Part shown: piece by piece, positions 47,072 to 58,681 of the stretch
Position numbering within the stretch: the stretch's first letter is position 1
Layout of the letters: the number at the start of each line of letters is the position of its first letter
Assembly (NCBI RefSeq): GCF_030272615.1
Contig: NC_081413.1
Coordinates: 446,380,538-446,444,537, forward strand
Origin: Cryptomeria japonica
Taxonomy: Eukaryota; Streptophyta; Pinopsida; Cupressales; Cupressaceae
Direction of reading: 5' to 3'
Length of the DNA: 64,000 nucleotides
Program-made: the position numbers and the translations under genes
The notes under the pieces: generated by a model
Databases searched by the model: none
Seen by the model: only the letters and a program-made list of their open reading frames with translations
What the model was told of the DNA's origin: nothing

Positions 47072-48057
47072 TTACCTTTCTTTTACTTTCTCATTAGATC
47101 CTTGATTGTTCGTCGGTATAGTCTTGCTTCTACAAAATTTTGCAATATGCCCAATAGTGTTACATTCATAACAAGTTACATTATTCCTTTGAATAGCTTT
47201 TCCATATCCTTGACTGGTTTGTGTTTTGCATTGATTAGATAAATGTCCAAATCTACCACAAACATAGCATTTCACATTCATTCTATAGTTTTCTGAGTTA
47301 TGACCAGCTTTATTGCATTTGGAACATTGACTAGTGGGTAAATTTGTATTTTGATTATTTCTAAATCTACACCGATTTTCTCTATGACCAAATTTGTTGC
47401 AATTAAAACATTTCCCATTAAATTTATAAGCATTAGGTTGTCTTACCAGTTTGCTATGATCTTGATTATTTGCAATCCCAGAACTTTCTCCATGTTCAAA
47501 TCCAAGTCCAATTGTATCTCCATCAGGTTTTTGTTTTTTCAGCATGTCATCAAGTCTTTCTGAACTTTTCTTGAATTTGTCTTTGTGTTCATTTGCAGTG
47601 ATCAACTCATTTTCTGGAATGCCAATTTGTCTCCTAAGCTCCTCTTTATCGTGTTGCATGTGAATTAGATATGTCTTTAGCATATCATTCTCATGATAAA
47701 GTCTTAGATTTTCATTTTCTCCATCATTAACTCTTCTAGTCAAGTCTTCTTCATTCTTCTTCCTGTCTTCAATATCCTTACATGGCCTCATGGTTAAATC
47801 TTGCATTTCATTCCTCATGTTAGTGTTCTCTTGCCTCAACTTCTCTACAATATCTCTAAGAGTTTCCTTTTGATCATCATGTTTCTACATTTTCTCATGA
47901 AGTTCCTTCCTCTTATTTTGTGCTATAACTAGGTTCTCTTGAAGTCCTTTAATGAATTTCTTAGCAGTCCTCAGATCATCTTCAAGTTTGATATTCTTCA
48001 ATTTTTTGCATCAAAATCTTCAAGAGCTCCTTCCAACTGTTTTCTCAAACTCTCCAT
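47072..48057 (-). pseudogene. Coiled-coil, four-zinc-knuckle gag-like ORF of B
   Basis: Probably binds element RNA. It starts at ATG 48057 (MESLRKQLEGALEDF), with Lys/Glu heptads to about 47580, then GDTIGLGFEHGESS and four CCHC boxes: CFNCNKFGHRENRC, CSKCNKAGHNSENY (last Cys is Tyr, so broken), CYVCGRFGHLSNQC and CYECNTIGHIAKFC. The capsid domain of ordinary copia gag is missing. The segment corresponds to the C-terminal part of the gag of A (53890-52907). One frameshift and a stop lie near 47890-48000. Confidence 0.75.
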
Positions 48058-48114
48058 AGGTACCGGTTTCAGAATCTTCCTCAAGCTGTTAGGCTTTTGT
48101 AAATAGAGGACCAA

Positions 48115-48126
48115 GCTCTCATACCA
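48115..48126 (-). other. Primer-binding site of B (initiator tRNA-Met)
   Basis: Minus strand TGGTATGAGAGC, 11 of 12 bases of the initiator-Met site. Confidence 0.88.
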
Positions 48127-48128
48127 AT

Positions 48129-48966
48129 TGTTAGATGCAATGATAGTCCCAAAGACACTAAGGGGGGGTTGAATAAGCATCTAACTGGTTTATGGAATAT
48201 TTGAACTTTTTTATAACTTTTCAAGTCAAATTAATGTACCAATAAAAAAACAATAGTGTAATAAAGATAAATAACAAAGACAGGATAAATGCAGACCATA
48301 ACACAAGATATTCTGGCGAGGAAACCCGGTAAGGTAAAAACCTCAATGGGATTTGTGACCCACATTATTTATTCAATGGCCAATATGAATAAATATTACT
48401 TACAATAAGGGCCTACACATGCAGGAAGGCCAATAGCCTAGAGCTCAATGATCAATAGAAGAGTCTCACTGACTACAAAATGGATAATTAAATCCAAGAT
48501 ATTGTCCTGCTCAAATTAGCATCTGCAATGCTTGATTCAGTACCGGTTTAAGCTCTATCAGAAACCTTAACCAAAAACCTTGCTAGTGAATAAAATTAAC
48601 TCACATAACCTATTTGCCTTATTACAAAATGCTTTTGCTATCTTCTACATAATACCATTACATAATTTCCTCTCCATGTTATATCAAAAATGAGCAATAA
48701 GATCTCATACATATATGAGTCTTTACAATACATCATGTTGGCATACAAATAATTAATTATATTTACAATACAATTCATATAAGTAAAACTTTGTCGCATG
48801 TTAGCCTGAGTGAAGGTATACTTCATTGCGGTGTAATCCGGATGTCAATGAATATGTCTGCCAGTGTATGATGTTTGTGTTGTCGGTGAACCTATACAAC
48901 TTGTTACTGGTTGGTTGCCATCAATGACAACATCAACCATTCTCATGTGAGTCTAGAATGCCAATA
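48129..48966 (-). repeat. 5' LTR of element B
   Basis: 838 bp; the outer end is TATTGGC instead of TGTTGGC (C to T on the plus strand). Confidence 0.9.
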
Positions 48967-48971
48967 GTTGG

Positions 48972-49815
48972 GGTTTCCTTCTCTTGACACAATCTGCATG
49001 AGATCCGTTCCAATCTACCTTGGGTCGATCATCTATACTCTAGCGATGCATTTGTACATGTTTTCCATTCCCCAATGCATAGTTTCTAAAGATAGCAATC
49101 ACATACAAGGTTTCCTATCTTCAAATCTATCACCTCATAAAATGCTCATCTGTTTCCTTTTTGAGGTCTTCTTGCAATCCGATTTACTTCTCATTGATCC
49201 AAGTGCCAACTATTCCCTGATCTTCCTCTGTCATTCCTTCTTCCTCGAGCCGCATCAGTTAATTTCAATCCTGTGATTTGTGGTTGTTTCATTAATGTGG
49301 GCTAGTTGTTTCAACAACCATGTTGATTAAGGCTTCACCAACCTTTGCATGTTTGCCACCTCAGCTCCACATGGAATGACAACAGTCAATCACTTAACTC
49401 ACCAACACACAGTCGGTTCATACTTGATCATTCAACAAACTTATTCAGGTGCATGCCTTTGCCAGTGAGACCTTCTTCTTCTACTAACCAGAAATACACA
49501 CTATATCAATAACACATCTTCACCTCTAGTGTTTTGTGATATTTTAACATTCTGCCTCTTCATTAAAAAAAGGCAGCTAACCTCTAGACCAATGTATTGC
49601 TCTGTCAGTTGTTTACTCAATAAATTAATATACATAGTTTTCATCTTAGTTTATGCCCTACCAGTAAGCCTTTTAGTTTATGCCCTACCAGTAAGCCTTC
49701 ATTTGTCTACTCACTCTCATGTGAATTTCCATCATACCAATCACTCCTTCTTTCTTACCAGTGACCTTTCCAAACTAGCTGACATCAATGACAACTTAAT
49801 GCCAAAATGCTAACA
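48972..49815 (-). repeat. 3' LTR of A, proximal part
   Basis: Matches 55996-56790. Ends GCTAACA at the polypurine tract. Contains a tandem duplication of 'gtttatgccctaccagtaagcctt' near 49658 and 49677. Confidence 0.88.
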
Positions 49816-49940
49816 ATCTCCCCCTTTGGTATTGATGTCAACTTATCACAAGATACTTCATACTGGTACATTTCTCCCTCTTTGACACAATGACAAAGGG
49901 TATCATACACTCCCCCTTTGACTGCTATCAACTCCCCCTG
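49816..49940 (-). other. Polypurine tracts of element A
   Basis: CCAAAGGGGGAGAT (49816-49829) borders the LTR. Further AAAGGGGGAG-like tracts lie at 49871-49886, 49910-49920 and 49931-49939. Confidence 0.65.
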
Positions 49941-49957
49941 AGGCACATAAATCCTTT

Positions 49958-50551
49958 CTAGGTAGATGATATAGCTCCCGACTTGTGTCGAAGATACTCA
50001 AAAGTTCTTACCGGTAATGGTTTGGTGAAAATGTTTGCTACTTGTTCTCTAGTAGGGACATAATCCATTTGCACCTCCCATCCTTCAACCTTCTCTTTGA
50101 GAAAATGATACTTGATAGCAATGTGCTTTGTTCTGGAATGCATCACTAGATTCTTTTCTATGTTGATTGCACTCAAATTGTCACACCTGATGAGAATAGG
50201 ATGAGTGATGTCCACCTGTATGTCCTTGAGGGTCTACTTCATCCAACGCACTTGAGATCAGTATGTAGAAGCAACAATGTATTTAGATTCAATAGTAGAT
50301 AGAGAGACTGACTCCTGCTTCTTGGTATGCCATGAGACCAATCGGTCACCTAGAAAGAATGCACCACCACTTGTACTCTTCAGATCATCAATGCAACCTA
50401 CCCAATCAACATCAATGTATGCTTCCAAGATAAAATCTCCTTGTTTAGGAAACCATAATCCATAACTGAGTGTCTGTTGTAGGTACCTAAAGATTTTGCC
50501 TACAACATTCATATGTGACTGCTTAGGTGTAGCTTGGAATCTGATCACCAT
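49958..50551 (-). pseudogene. Copia RNase H (element A)
   Basis: EAYIDVDWVGCIDDLKSTSG, VSLSTIESKYIVAS, ILIRCDNLSAINIEKN, MHSRTKHIAIKYHFLKE and ANIFTKPLP show the domain. In the Glu-bearing motif STxAEY reads STIESKY. A stop follows VASTY. It ends at 49958. Confidence 0.88.
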
Positions 50552-51350
50552 GCATACTACATGTACTATATCTGATCTAGAAGCAGTTAATTACAATAGA
50601 CTTCCTATCATGGATCTATATAGATTCTGATCCACCACTGGTGATTCATCGTTCTTGCTCAATTTACTATCGGTCACCATGGGAGTACTTACCAGTTTAC
50701 AATCTTCCAGTTGAAATTTCTTCAACATCTCCTTTGCATACTTGATTTGTGAGATAAAGATTCCCTTATCTTGCTATAATATCTTCAAACCAAGGAAATA
50801 TGTCAATTCACCATGCGTTTACATCTCAAATTCTAACTGCATCTAATCAGCAAACTCTTTACAGAGGGTGTCCTTATTGCCTCCAAAGATAATATCGTCT
50901 ACATATACAACCACAATGATCATGTGGTTCCCATATTTCTTTATGTACAAATTGTTGTCAACACTCCCCTTCAACTAGCACACAAATATTTCATCATGAT
51001 GTTGCAAAAATGCTTTTGGTTGTTCCATGTATACTTCTTCCAAATTTCCATTTAGGAAGGCAAATTTTACATCCATTTGACATACTTTATAGCTCTTGTA
51101 GGCAGAGAAGGCTAGAAACATTCTTATTGCTTCTAATCTAGCTACCGGTGCAAATGTTTCTTCAAAGTCAATCCCTTTTACCTGAGAGTAACTTTTGCAC
51201 ACTAGTCTAGCTTTGTGCCTAGCAATCTTACCTTCTTCATTCATCTTACTCCGGTAGACCCATTTTGTGCCAATGATGTTCTTATCTTCTGGTCTAGGGA
51301 CTAATTCCCAATTCTTGTTCTTCTCAATCTGTTATATTGCTTCTTCCATG
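50552..51350 (-). pseudogene. Copia reverse transcriptase (element A), internal deletion
   Basis: [55 protein letters not shown] and the active site VVYVDDIIFGG (near 50900) are clear. Between DEIFVC and SVDNNLYIKK (near 50975) the segment that holds the usual LYGLKQAPRAWY motif is absent, a deletion of roughly 25-30 codons. Several stops follow. Confidence 0.9.
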
Positions 51351-51779
51351 GCATCCATCCATTCTTTTATTTTGCTTGCCTCATTGAATGTTTTGGGTTC
51401 AACTTCAGTCATGAGGTAGACGTTGACTTGTTCATCATTCTGGGCAAGTCTTCTTCTAGTCTACACACCATCACTCTTTTTTCCCAGAATTTTCTCTTCA
51501 GGGTGATTCAGTTGTACATACCAGTTGGGAGCCTTCTTGGATGCTTCTTTTGATTCAATGTCTGATTGAGATTCATCATCTTCATCACTGGAATTATCAT
51601 ACCAGTTATCCTATGGTTGACATCCTTTGTGCATATTGTCATCAACTTTTACATGCACACTCTCAATGACTCTTCTTAGTCTTTTGTTGTAGCATTTAGA
51701 GGCCTTTCTATTAGATGAGTAACTAAGGAAGATTCCTTCATCACTCCTGGGGTCAAAACTTCCTAGACTATCCATATCT

Positions 51780-52530
51780 TTCTTGATAAATCACCTTCTT
51801 CCAAATACTTTGAAGTATTTTACTGATGGCTTCCGATCATGCCACAACTCATAAGGTGTCATTCTGTTGTTTGTTCTTAATTGAACCCGGTTCAAAGTAT
51901 ATGTAGCAGTATGAACAACTTCCTTCCAATATATATCCAGTAGACTAGCCTCATTTAACATGGTTTTGACCATCTCCTTGACTATCCTATTCTTCCTTTC
52001 TACCACACCATTTTGTTGTGGTGTCCTAGGAGCTGAGTATTGCCTTCTAATTCCACATTTTTCATAATAATATTCAAATTCATTTGATGTAAACTCTCCA
52101 CCCTAGTCTGATCTTAGGATTTTAACCTGCACCCACTTTCCTTCTCCACAATTTTCCTAAAGATCTTGAATATTTCAAATGTTTGAGACTTATCTTGTAG
52201 GAAGGTGACCCATGTCATTCTTGAGTAGTCATCAATAAAGACCATAAAGTATCTTTCTCCTGCAAGTGGTCTTGTCCTAGTTGGACCACATAGATCTATA
52301 TGTATAATTTCAAGTGGTCTTGAGGTGTTGTTCTCTTTTGTCCTAAAGCTCACCTTACTTTTCTAACCTTTCACACATTCATCACAAAATGTGCTTACCG
52401 ATTTGATGATGGGTGGAATATTCCTCACACACCCCTTTCCGCTTACTGCAACTGGGTTATCAAAGTTTATGTGGCCTAATTTTTTGTGCCATGACCAACT
52501 TGCATCAACTTGTCCTAACATACATTAGGG
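51780..52530 (-). pseudogene. Copia integrase (element A)
   Basis: HHCC part with WHKKLGHINFDN and CDECVKG (near 52500-52370), then the core: IIHIDLCGPTRTRPLAGERY, FIDDYSRMTW, LRSD then a stop at the next codon (near 52110) followed by GGEFTSNEF, and TPQQNGVVERKNR. The first half is in another frame than the rest of pol, indicating two compensating frameshifts. 51350-51780 is a poorly conserved linker to RT. Confidence 0.88.
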
Positions 52531-52599
52531 TTCATAGCATTCCTTCAAATTATTAAATATTTCCATTCATTCTCTTTCCTTCTCCCATAATTTGACCGA

Positions 52600-52906
52600 T
52601 ACTGTCTTTCTTTATCTGGCAACCGATTGAGTCAAAGGTGAATTTATAACCTTTGTCGCACATCTAACTCACACTCTGCAGATTGTGTTTTAGGCCTTCC
52701 ACATAATACACATCATGTGCCTTCAATTTTCCATCAATAATCAGAGTGCCTTTTCCCTTTATTTTGATGGATGAGTTGTCTCCAAATCTTACTGAACCAC
52801 CATTCTAGTCTTCAAGTTTGATGAATTTATTTTTGTCTCCATTCAAGTGGTTGGAGCAACCACTATCTATCACCCATATATTTTTCCTTTCGGCATGTAA
52901 GGCAGT
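52600..52906 (-). pseudogene. Copia aspartic protease (element A)
   Basis: IWVIDSGCSNHLNGDKNKF gives Asp-Ser-Gly (near 52865). GSVRFGDNSSIKIKGKGTL and VYYVEGLKHNLQSVS follow. A stop lies near 52808 and another near 52665. Confidence 0.88.
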
Positions 52907-55111
52907 CTACACTATGAGACTTGATTCTTCCTTTTCTTTTTCTTTATCAACCCATACCAGTTTGAGTTCCTTCTTCTTGTCAGCTGCTATATTATGCTCA
53001 GGTTTTGTTATCAGCTCTTGATTAGGATTTGTCTTTTTCTTCTTGATCTTCCTTTTTTTGCACAACCTTTCTATGTGTCCAAACTCTTGATAGTTATAGC
53101 ATTTTACATTTTCATTTAAAGGAACATCCTTAAAATTATTGTAGGGTACCGGTTTATTCTTCCTAAATTCAAGACTCCTATGACCATATCCATTGCACTG
53201 ATAATAGAAAACATTCATATCCTAGAGTACATTAAATGGATTTCTACTTTCATAACTCATAGAGGGCTAATTGATTAATCTACTGTTAGCTATTCTATAC
53301 CCAAATTTGTTACACTAGTAATAGTAACCATGAAAGTTTAAAACATACCGGTTAGGTTGCCTTGGTCTTAAATGGGACTGCCTCATCGGGGGTCTTCCCT
53401 TCATGTTTTTGAATTTGGTTAATGCTTCATGGTCAACTCTTGCATTTCTCCTTGGATCTGCATGTTGGTACAAGAAGTGTGGCCTTTGGTTCATTGATGT
53501 ATACTGATTTGAGTGTCGATTTCTACCAACATATGCATATGTCTTTTTGCCAATACCCTTGCCTATAGTGAATGTCTTCTTTTCTTCACCTTCAAAAGAA
53601 GAGGTGAACTTTAATTCTTTGCTAGATTTATCTTTGTGGGTTGAACTTTGACCTTCTTCAAAGCCTAAGCCACTAGTGTCTTTGGATTGCTTCTATTTTC
53701 TCAACATCTTGTCTAAGGCCTCGGTGCTACCTTCATATTTGCTCCTTATTTTTATTTCTTCCTTACTTTCTTCAATCTCCTTTATGAGCTTCACTATTTT
53801 TGCTTCCAAATCTTGATGATCCTTTTCCTTCTTTTTCAGATTAGAAGTTGTAGCTTCACATATCCTCTTAGTTTCTTCCACCTACAGTTTCAAGTTAGAT
53901 ATAACTTGCCTGGACTCATCCATGGATTGCTTCAAGAGATCTTGTTCATCTACTACAACAAGCTTGATCTTTTTGAGTTCTCTTCTTGTTTTACTCAATT
54001 CCTCAAGAGCACTGATAAGTTCACCTTCCAAATCCACTTCAGCTTTAATATCCTCCTCTTCCTCACCTTCATCAACTGGCTCACCAAGTGCCATGAAGAG
54101 ATTGAATTTTCTGTCATTCTCATGGTATTCATCTTTTGATGTATTTTATTTATCTGTTGTATCATCCTCAATAGTATATAGGCTATTCTGATTTTGGTAG
54201 CCTCTCCTTCCTTGTCGATAGTCATTTATTTCTCTATCTTTGCCAGCAAATTTTTTGAACTCTCTTGACTCATCTCCACTAGTTTCTTTGTGAGGATAAT
54301 TTGCAGAAAAGTGTTCGACCTTCCCACAATTAAAACATTTAAGTGGCAGCTTTCCTTTATACTGGCCAAATCCTCTTTTGAGCTTCTTGACAAATTTTGC
54401 TACTTTTGCATCAAAATCTTCACTAGATTCTTTATGAGTACTTGCTTCTTTGCCCTTTTTGGTGATGTTGAATGCCACTTCTTTCCTTAAGTAAGTATCA
54501 CCGGTTGTTCTCATCTCATAGGCTGTTAGTGATCCAAATAACTCATCCATTATGAAAGTCTTTAGGTCCTTGTCTTCTTCTATGGAAGGCGCCTTAGTAT
54601 CATACTTGGGTGTGAGAGATCTAAGTACCTTATTGACAAGAGTCTCATCTGCAATCTCTTCTCCATGTCCTCTGATGGTGTTCACAGTTTTATCAAATCT
54701 GTGAAGATAGTCTGCAATATTTTCATCATCTTTCATCTGGATGCTTTCAAGTTGGCCCCTTACTGCTTGCATCTTGGCCTCTTTCACTTTTGTATCTCCT
54801 TCAAACAACCTCTACAATTTATCCTAAGTTTCCTTTGCTGAAACATAGTGCATGACTTTTACAAACTCATTATAAGACAACCTGCTCAAGATAGCATGTT
54901 TGGCCTTTGCATTGTTCTCATATTGCTTTTTGGCATCCAGATTAGTGGGAAGAACACTAGGAGCATCATACCCATTCTTGACAGACATCCACACATCAAA
55001 ACCCAAGGAGGAAATATAGGTCTCCATTCTTTTGCTCCAGAAGGCATAGTTGGATCCATCAAACATGGGGGCTTTTGAGGAAGTAGACTCATTTCTTTCC
55101 ATTGTGTTCAA
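52907..55111 (-). pseudogene. Copia gag (element A), long form
   Basis: ATG at 55111. The capsid region (APMFDGSNYAFWSKRMETYI; EFVKVMHYVSAKE; LLN-type helices with IADYLHRFDKTVNTIRG) is of the copia UBN2 type. The first zinc knuckle CFNCGKVEHFSANY (near 54330) has lost its last Cys. A second half follows that is unusual for short copia gags: acidic region, long coiled coil (54094-53693) and two or three further degraded Cys/His boxes (YYQCNGYGHRSLEF; CYNYQEFGHIERLC). Stops and small changes throughout. B and K carry only this second half. Confidence 0.85.
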
Positions 55112-55155
55112 AGTCTAGAATCTACCCAAGGTTTAATGATAACCGAGAACCTAGG

Positions 55156-55166
55156 GTCTAATACCA
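55156..55166 (-). other. Primer-binding site of A (initiator tRNA-Met)
   Basis: Minus strand TGGTATTAGAC, two transitions or fewer from the standard site over this length. Confidence 0.8.
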
Positions 55167-55168
55167 AT

Positions 55169-56790
55169 TGTTGAACATAGAGTACCACTGAGAAGGGGGT
55201 GAATCAGTGGTTGCTAAACTTGTTGACCTTTCAAAAAAACTTCATAATATTGGTTATTAACTTAAGCACTATATAATCAAGTCAATAAAGAAGAAAAGAA
55301 AAAACAAGGAGATCAATCACACAAATTCAACTCACAACACCAGATGTACAAGGAAAACCCAATATGGGAAAAAATTTGGTGAGAAAAGCTACTAGAGGCT
55401 ACTGCTCCAATCCAACCTCACAAGTAAAAAACTATACTACAAAGATTTAGGGCACCAACCTAAGGAGTACCAACCCCTGCACCAAGCTCCAACTTGGTGA
55501 TGTATATTGAAATACAATTTAGATACAGTTAAGGTTTCTTGTTGCAAATGAATTCTGCAACTCTTGATCAAATATCTTGATGTCATTTGACTAGCTTTTC
55601 TCCTCCATTGAATCTCACACTGCCAGTTGTGAGAATTCTTTGTCTAATTCTTGGCCTCTATTATCTCTCTCTCTCTCTCTCTCTCTATCAATCTCACCAC
55701 ACGCTATGTCACACTTGGATGTTGTTTTTTCTCTAACAAACCTCACCAGTTTGCTTAACTATTGAACTACAATTATATTGGTATCCAATCACTGTCAGTT
55801 AAACCCTCTCACCAATTTGCTTGCTCACTTACTCTGCAACTTTCTTAGAAACAATTCTAAGGTTGAAATTCTTCTCTCCACTTAATCTCTCTTCTCTTTT
55901 TTTCTTCTCTCCAGCATCAACTTTCTCTGTCTTGAGCTCCTCTTTTTATGCCATGGTTTCCTGCTAAAAAACAATTCAAATTCAGAGCAGTTAGGGTTTC
56001 CTTTTCTTGACACAATTTGCATGAGATCCTATCTAGTCTATCTTGGATCAATCAGCTATACTCTAGGAATGCATCTGTACACATTTTCTATTCCCTAATG
56101 CATACTTTCTAAAGATAGCAATCACATCCAAGATTTCCTACCTTGAAACCTGTCGACTCATAAAATGCTCAACTATTTCCTTTTCGAGGTCTTCTTGCAA
56201 TCAGATTTCCTTTGCATTGATCTAGGTGCCAACTATTCCCTGATCTTCCTCTATCATTCCTTCTTCCTCAAGCCACATCAGTGAGTTTCAATCCCATGAT
56301 TTGTGGTTGTTTCAACAACCATGTCGATGGAGGCTTCAACAACCTCTACATGTTTTCCCCCTCAGCTCCACATGGCATCACAACAGTCAATCACTTATCT
56401 GACCGACACACAGTTGGTTCATACTTGATCATTCAAAAAAATCATTCTAGTACAACCTTTTTCTGGTGAGACCTTCTTCTTCTACTAACTGATAGTTCAC
56501 ACTATACCAGTAACACATCTTCACCTCTAGTAGTTAGTGATATTTTAACATTCCACCTCTTCATAAAAAATAGACAGCCAACCTCCAGACCGATGTATTT
56601 ATCTACCAGTTGTTTACTCAACAAGTTAATATACATAGTCTTCATCCCTATGTATTCCTTATCAGTAAACCTTCATTCTATTTTCTCACTCTCATGTGAA
56701 TTTCCATCATACTAGTCACTCCTTCTTTCTTACCAGTGACCTTGCCAAACCGGTTGACATCAATGACAACTTAATGCCAAAATGCCAATA
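55169..56790 (-). repeat. 5' LTR of element A
   Basis: 1622 bp; left edge TGTTGAACATAG, right edge GCCAATA (mutated from CCAACA). Includes a (TC)n microsatellite at 55663-55687 that is longer than in the 3' LTR. Confidence 0.88.
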
Positions 56791-56908
56791 CGACAAATCA
56801 CCAATTGGAAGCAGGTTTCTCATGTGTTCAATAGATCACTGAGGGGAGGCAAGTGAAACCAACACTTAGATCACCGAGTTGAGGAAATTCACCAGAGTGG
56901 AAGAGGAG

Positions 56909-57850
56909 ATGCCACCTAGAAGGACAAACCCCCAAAGTGTAGAGCAGATGATGGAAGACTTCAAGAATGAAGTGAGGAATGAAATCTGAAATGCTTTGTC
57001 TTGTTTACGAAGAAACCCCGAATTAGAGGATGAATATGAAGAATCCAGTGAAGAGCTTGAAGAATTTGAAGGACCAGAAGTTGAAAGAGAGGAAAGATTC
57101 CTGATAGCCGTGGTGCAAGAGAGTAAAGTTCATAAATTTGAAGTTTCCAAATTTTCTAGAATGCTAAACCTAGAGGATCTGATCTATTGGATCAGAGAGT
57201 TAGAGGATTAATTTGAGTTTGAGGATGTCAAGGACCCACAGAGAGTTTGGTTGGCATAGACTAAGTTGAAAGGACATGTTGCCTTATGGTGGAAATAATT
57301 TCAAAAAGACAGAGTAGAGAATGGTGAATTGAATATCACCCAATGGAGATAGATGGTTGTAAGATTGAAGGCCAAGTTCATATCATGAGACTTTGAATTG
57401 GAGTTGTTCAAGAAGTTGTAAAACCTAAAACAGACAAACATGATTATGAAGGAATATACTGAGGAATTCTATAAGGTGGTGATTAGATTTGGATATAGAG
57501 AGATGGACAGAGAAAAGATGGTGAGGTACATAAATGGACTTTCTTTTAACATTCAGGATGAAATGAGTATGTTGAGGGTTTCCACAGTTGAAGAAGCTTA
57601 TTAGTGTGCTTTGAAGGCTGAGGAGAAGATGAGAAGAACAAAACCAAATAGAGGGAAGGATAAATTCAAAGGTTAGATGAGTGACAGTATGAAGAAACTA
57701 GTTGAGGAAGATGAATCAAATCCGAAGTGGAGTAAAGAACTGAAGCAGAACATAAAGAGGAAAGGTAGTAGTAGTACCGATACAAAATTTCCTATCAATT
57801 GTTACAAGTAAGGAGAAACTAGATAAAGATTCTATGAATGTAAGCAGAAC
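56909..57850 (+). pseudogene. Gypsy gag (element J)
   Basis: ATG at 56909 (MPPRRTNPQSVEQMMEDF). An acidic stretch (DEYEESSEELEEFEG) is followed by the Retrotrans_gag core: LKGHVALWWK, YTEEFYKVVIRFGYREMDRE and YINGLSFNIQDEM. A degraded Cys-containing region lies near 57800. At least eight in-frame stops, mostly TAG and TAA. It is separated from the J PBS by nested A. Confidence 0.8.
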
Positions 57851-57984
57851 ATGACAAGAAGTTGTGTGGCAAATGAGGAACTGGAAGGTGAAGGTACCAG
57901 ATCTGACTGTGCACTGGAGGAAGGAGAATCCTTATGTTCAGAAGAAAGGATACTAGATCTACTCAAAGGAAGAGTCTTTTCTAA

Positions 57985-58620
57985 ACTATGTGTAAATTAG
58001 GTGGTAAGTGTTGCAAGGATATTGTAGATAGTGGAAGTACTCACAATTTGGTATTTGAGGATATAGTTGTGAAGCTTGGATTGAAGAGGCTTGAGCATCC
58101 TTGTCTTTATGAGGTAAGTTGGTTGGAAGATGATCAAAATATAGAGATCAAGGAATAGTGTTTGGTGAATTTTAACATTCAGCCTTTTAGAGATGAGGTT
58201 TTGTGTGATATTGTATCTATGAGTGCTTCTCATGTCTTGTTGGGAAAACCTTGGTAGTTTCATAGAGGAGCTATTTATGACTATAGAAGAAACCTAATCA
58301 CTATTGAGAAGGATGGGCAATAGTTCACATTGATTTCTTTGAAGGAGAAAGAGAAGAAGGTGAAGAATCTGAGTCCTAAGAAAAGTTGTAGTACTGAGAA
58401 ACTCATGGCATACGTTATGCCAGAAGATTACTTGAAGAAATATTTGATAGAACTAGTGGCAGAGGTTATACCAGAGGGTGACATGAGTTTGCAAAAGGAT
58501 CTGACATATGAGCTTGATAGACAGATCAAACTAGTTGACAGAGAGTTTATGGTGACAAACCGAATGAAGTCTTATGGAAAAAACAAATCAAAGGTGCAGA
58601 AGAAGGAAGACAATAAATAG
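57985..58620 (+). pseudogene. Gypsy aspartic protease (element J)
   Basis: DIVDSGSTHNLVFEDIVVKL shows the active site Asp-Ser-Gly (near 58027), then LGLKRLEHPCLYEV and SASHVLLGKPW (the ILGxPW-type motif). The C-terminal open part, 58330-58620, is Lys/Glu-rich and has no RT motif. The next recognisable sequence is a polypurine-like stretch and the 3' LTR. Confidence 0.8.
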
Positions 58621-58681
58621 AGACAATGTATATATCTGAAGAAAAGGAAGAGAAACAAAGGGAGACAAAGGCTAGAGGCAC

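Larger units (their letters stand above)
42291..48966 (-). mobile_element. Element B: pol-less LTR element carrying an aORF
   Basis: 6676 bp with LTRs 42291-43131 (841 bp) and 48129-48966 (838 bp), PBS, polypurine tract and near-perfect duplications GTTAG/GTTGG. Removing it restores the LTR of A without a gap. About 5 kb of internal sequence has a coiled-coil plus zinc-knuckle gag-like ORF and a ~1000-codon aORF. I see no protease, integrase, RT or RNase H, so it is a non-autonomous element with a large unknown cargo. Related 5' sequence occurs in K. Confidence 0.9.
41475..56790 (-). mobile_element. Element A: autonomous-type copia element
   Basis: 5' LTR 55169-56790 (1622 bp). The 3' LTR is split by element B into 41475-42290 and 48972-49815 (1660 bp together). 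The coding region runs 55111-49958 on the minus strand, mostly in one frame: gag, protease, integrase, RT and RNase H. Flanks GGACA (41470-41474) and CGACA (56791-56795) match at four of five bases. Stops, an RT deletion and degraded zinc knuckles make it inactive. It is inserted in J shortly after the J PBS. Confidence 0.88.
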
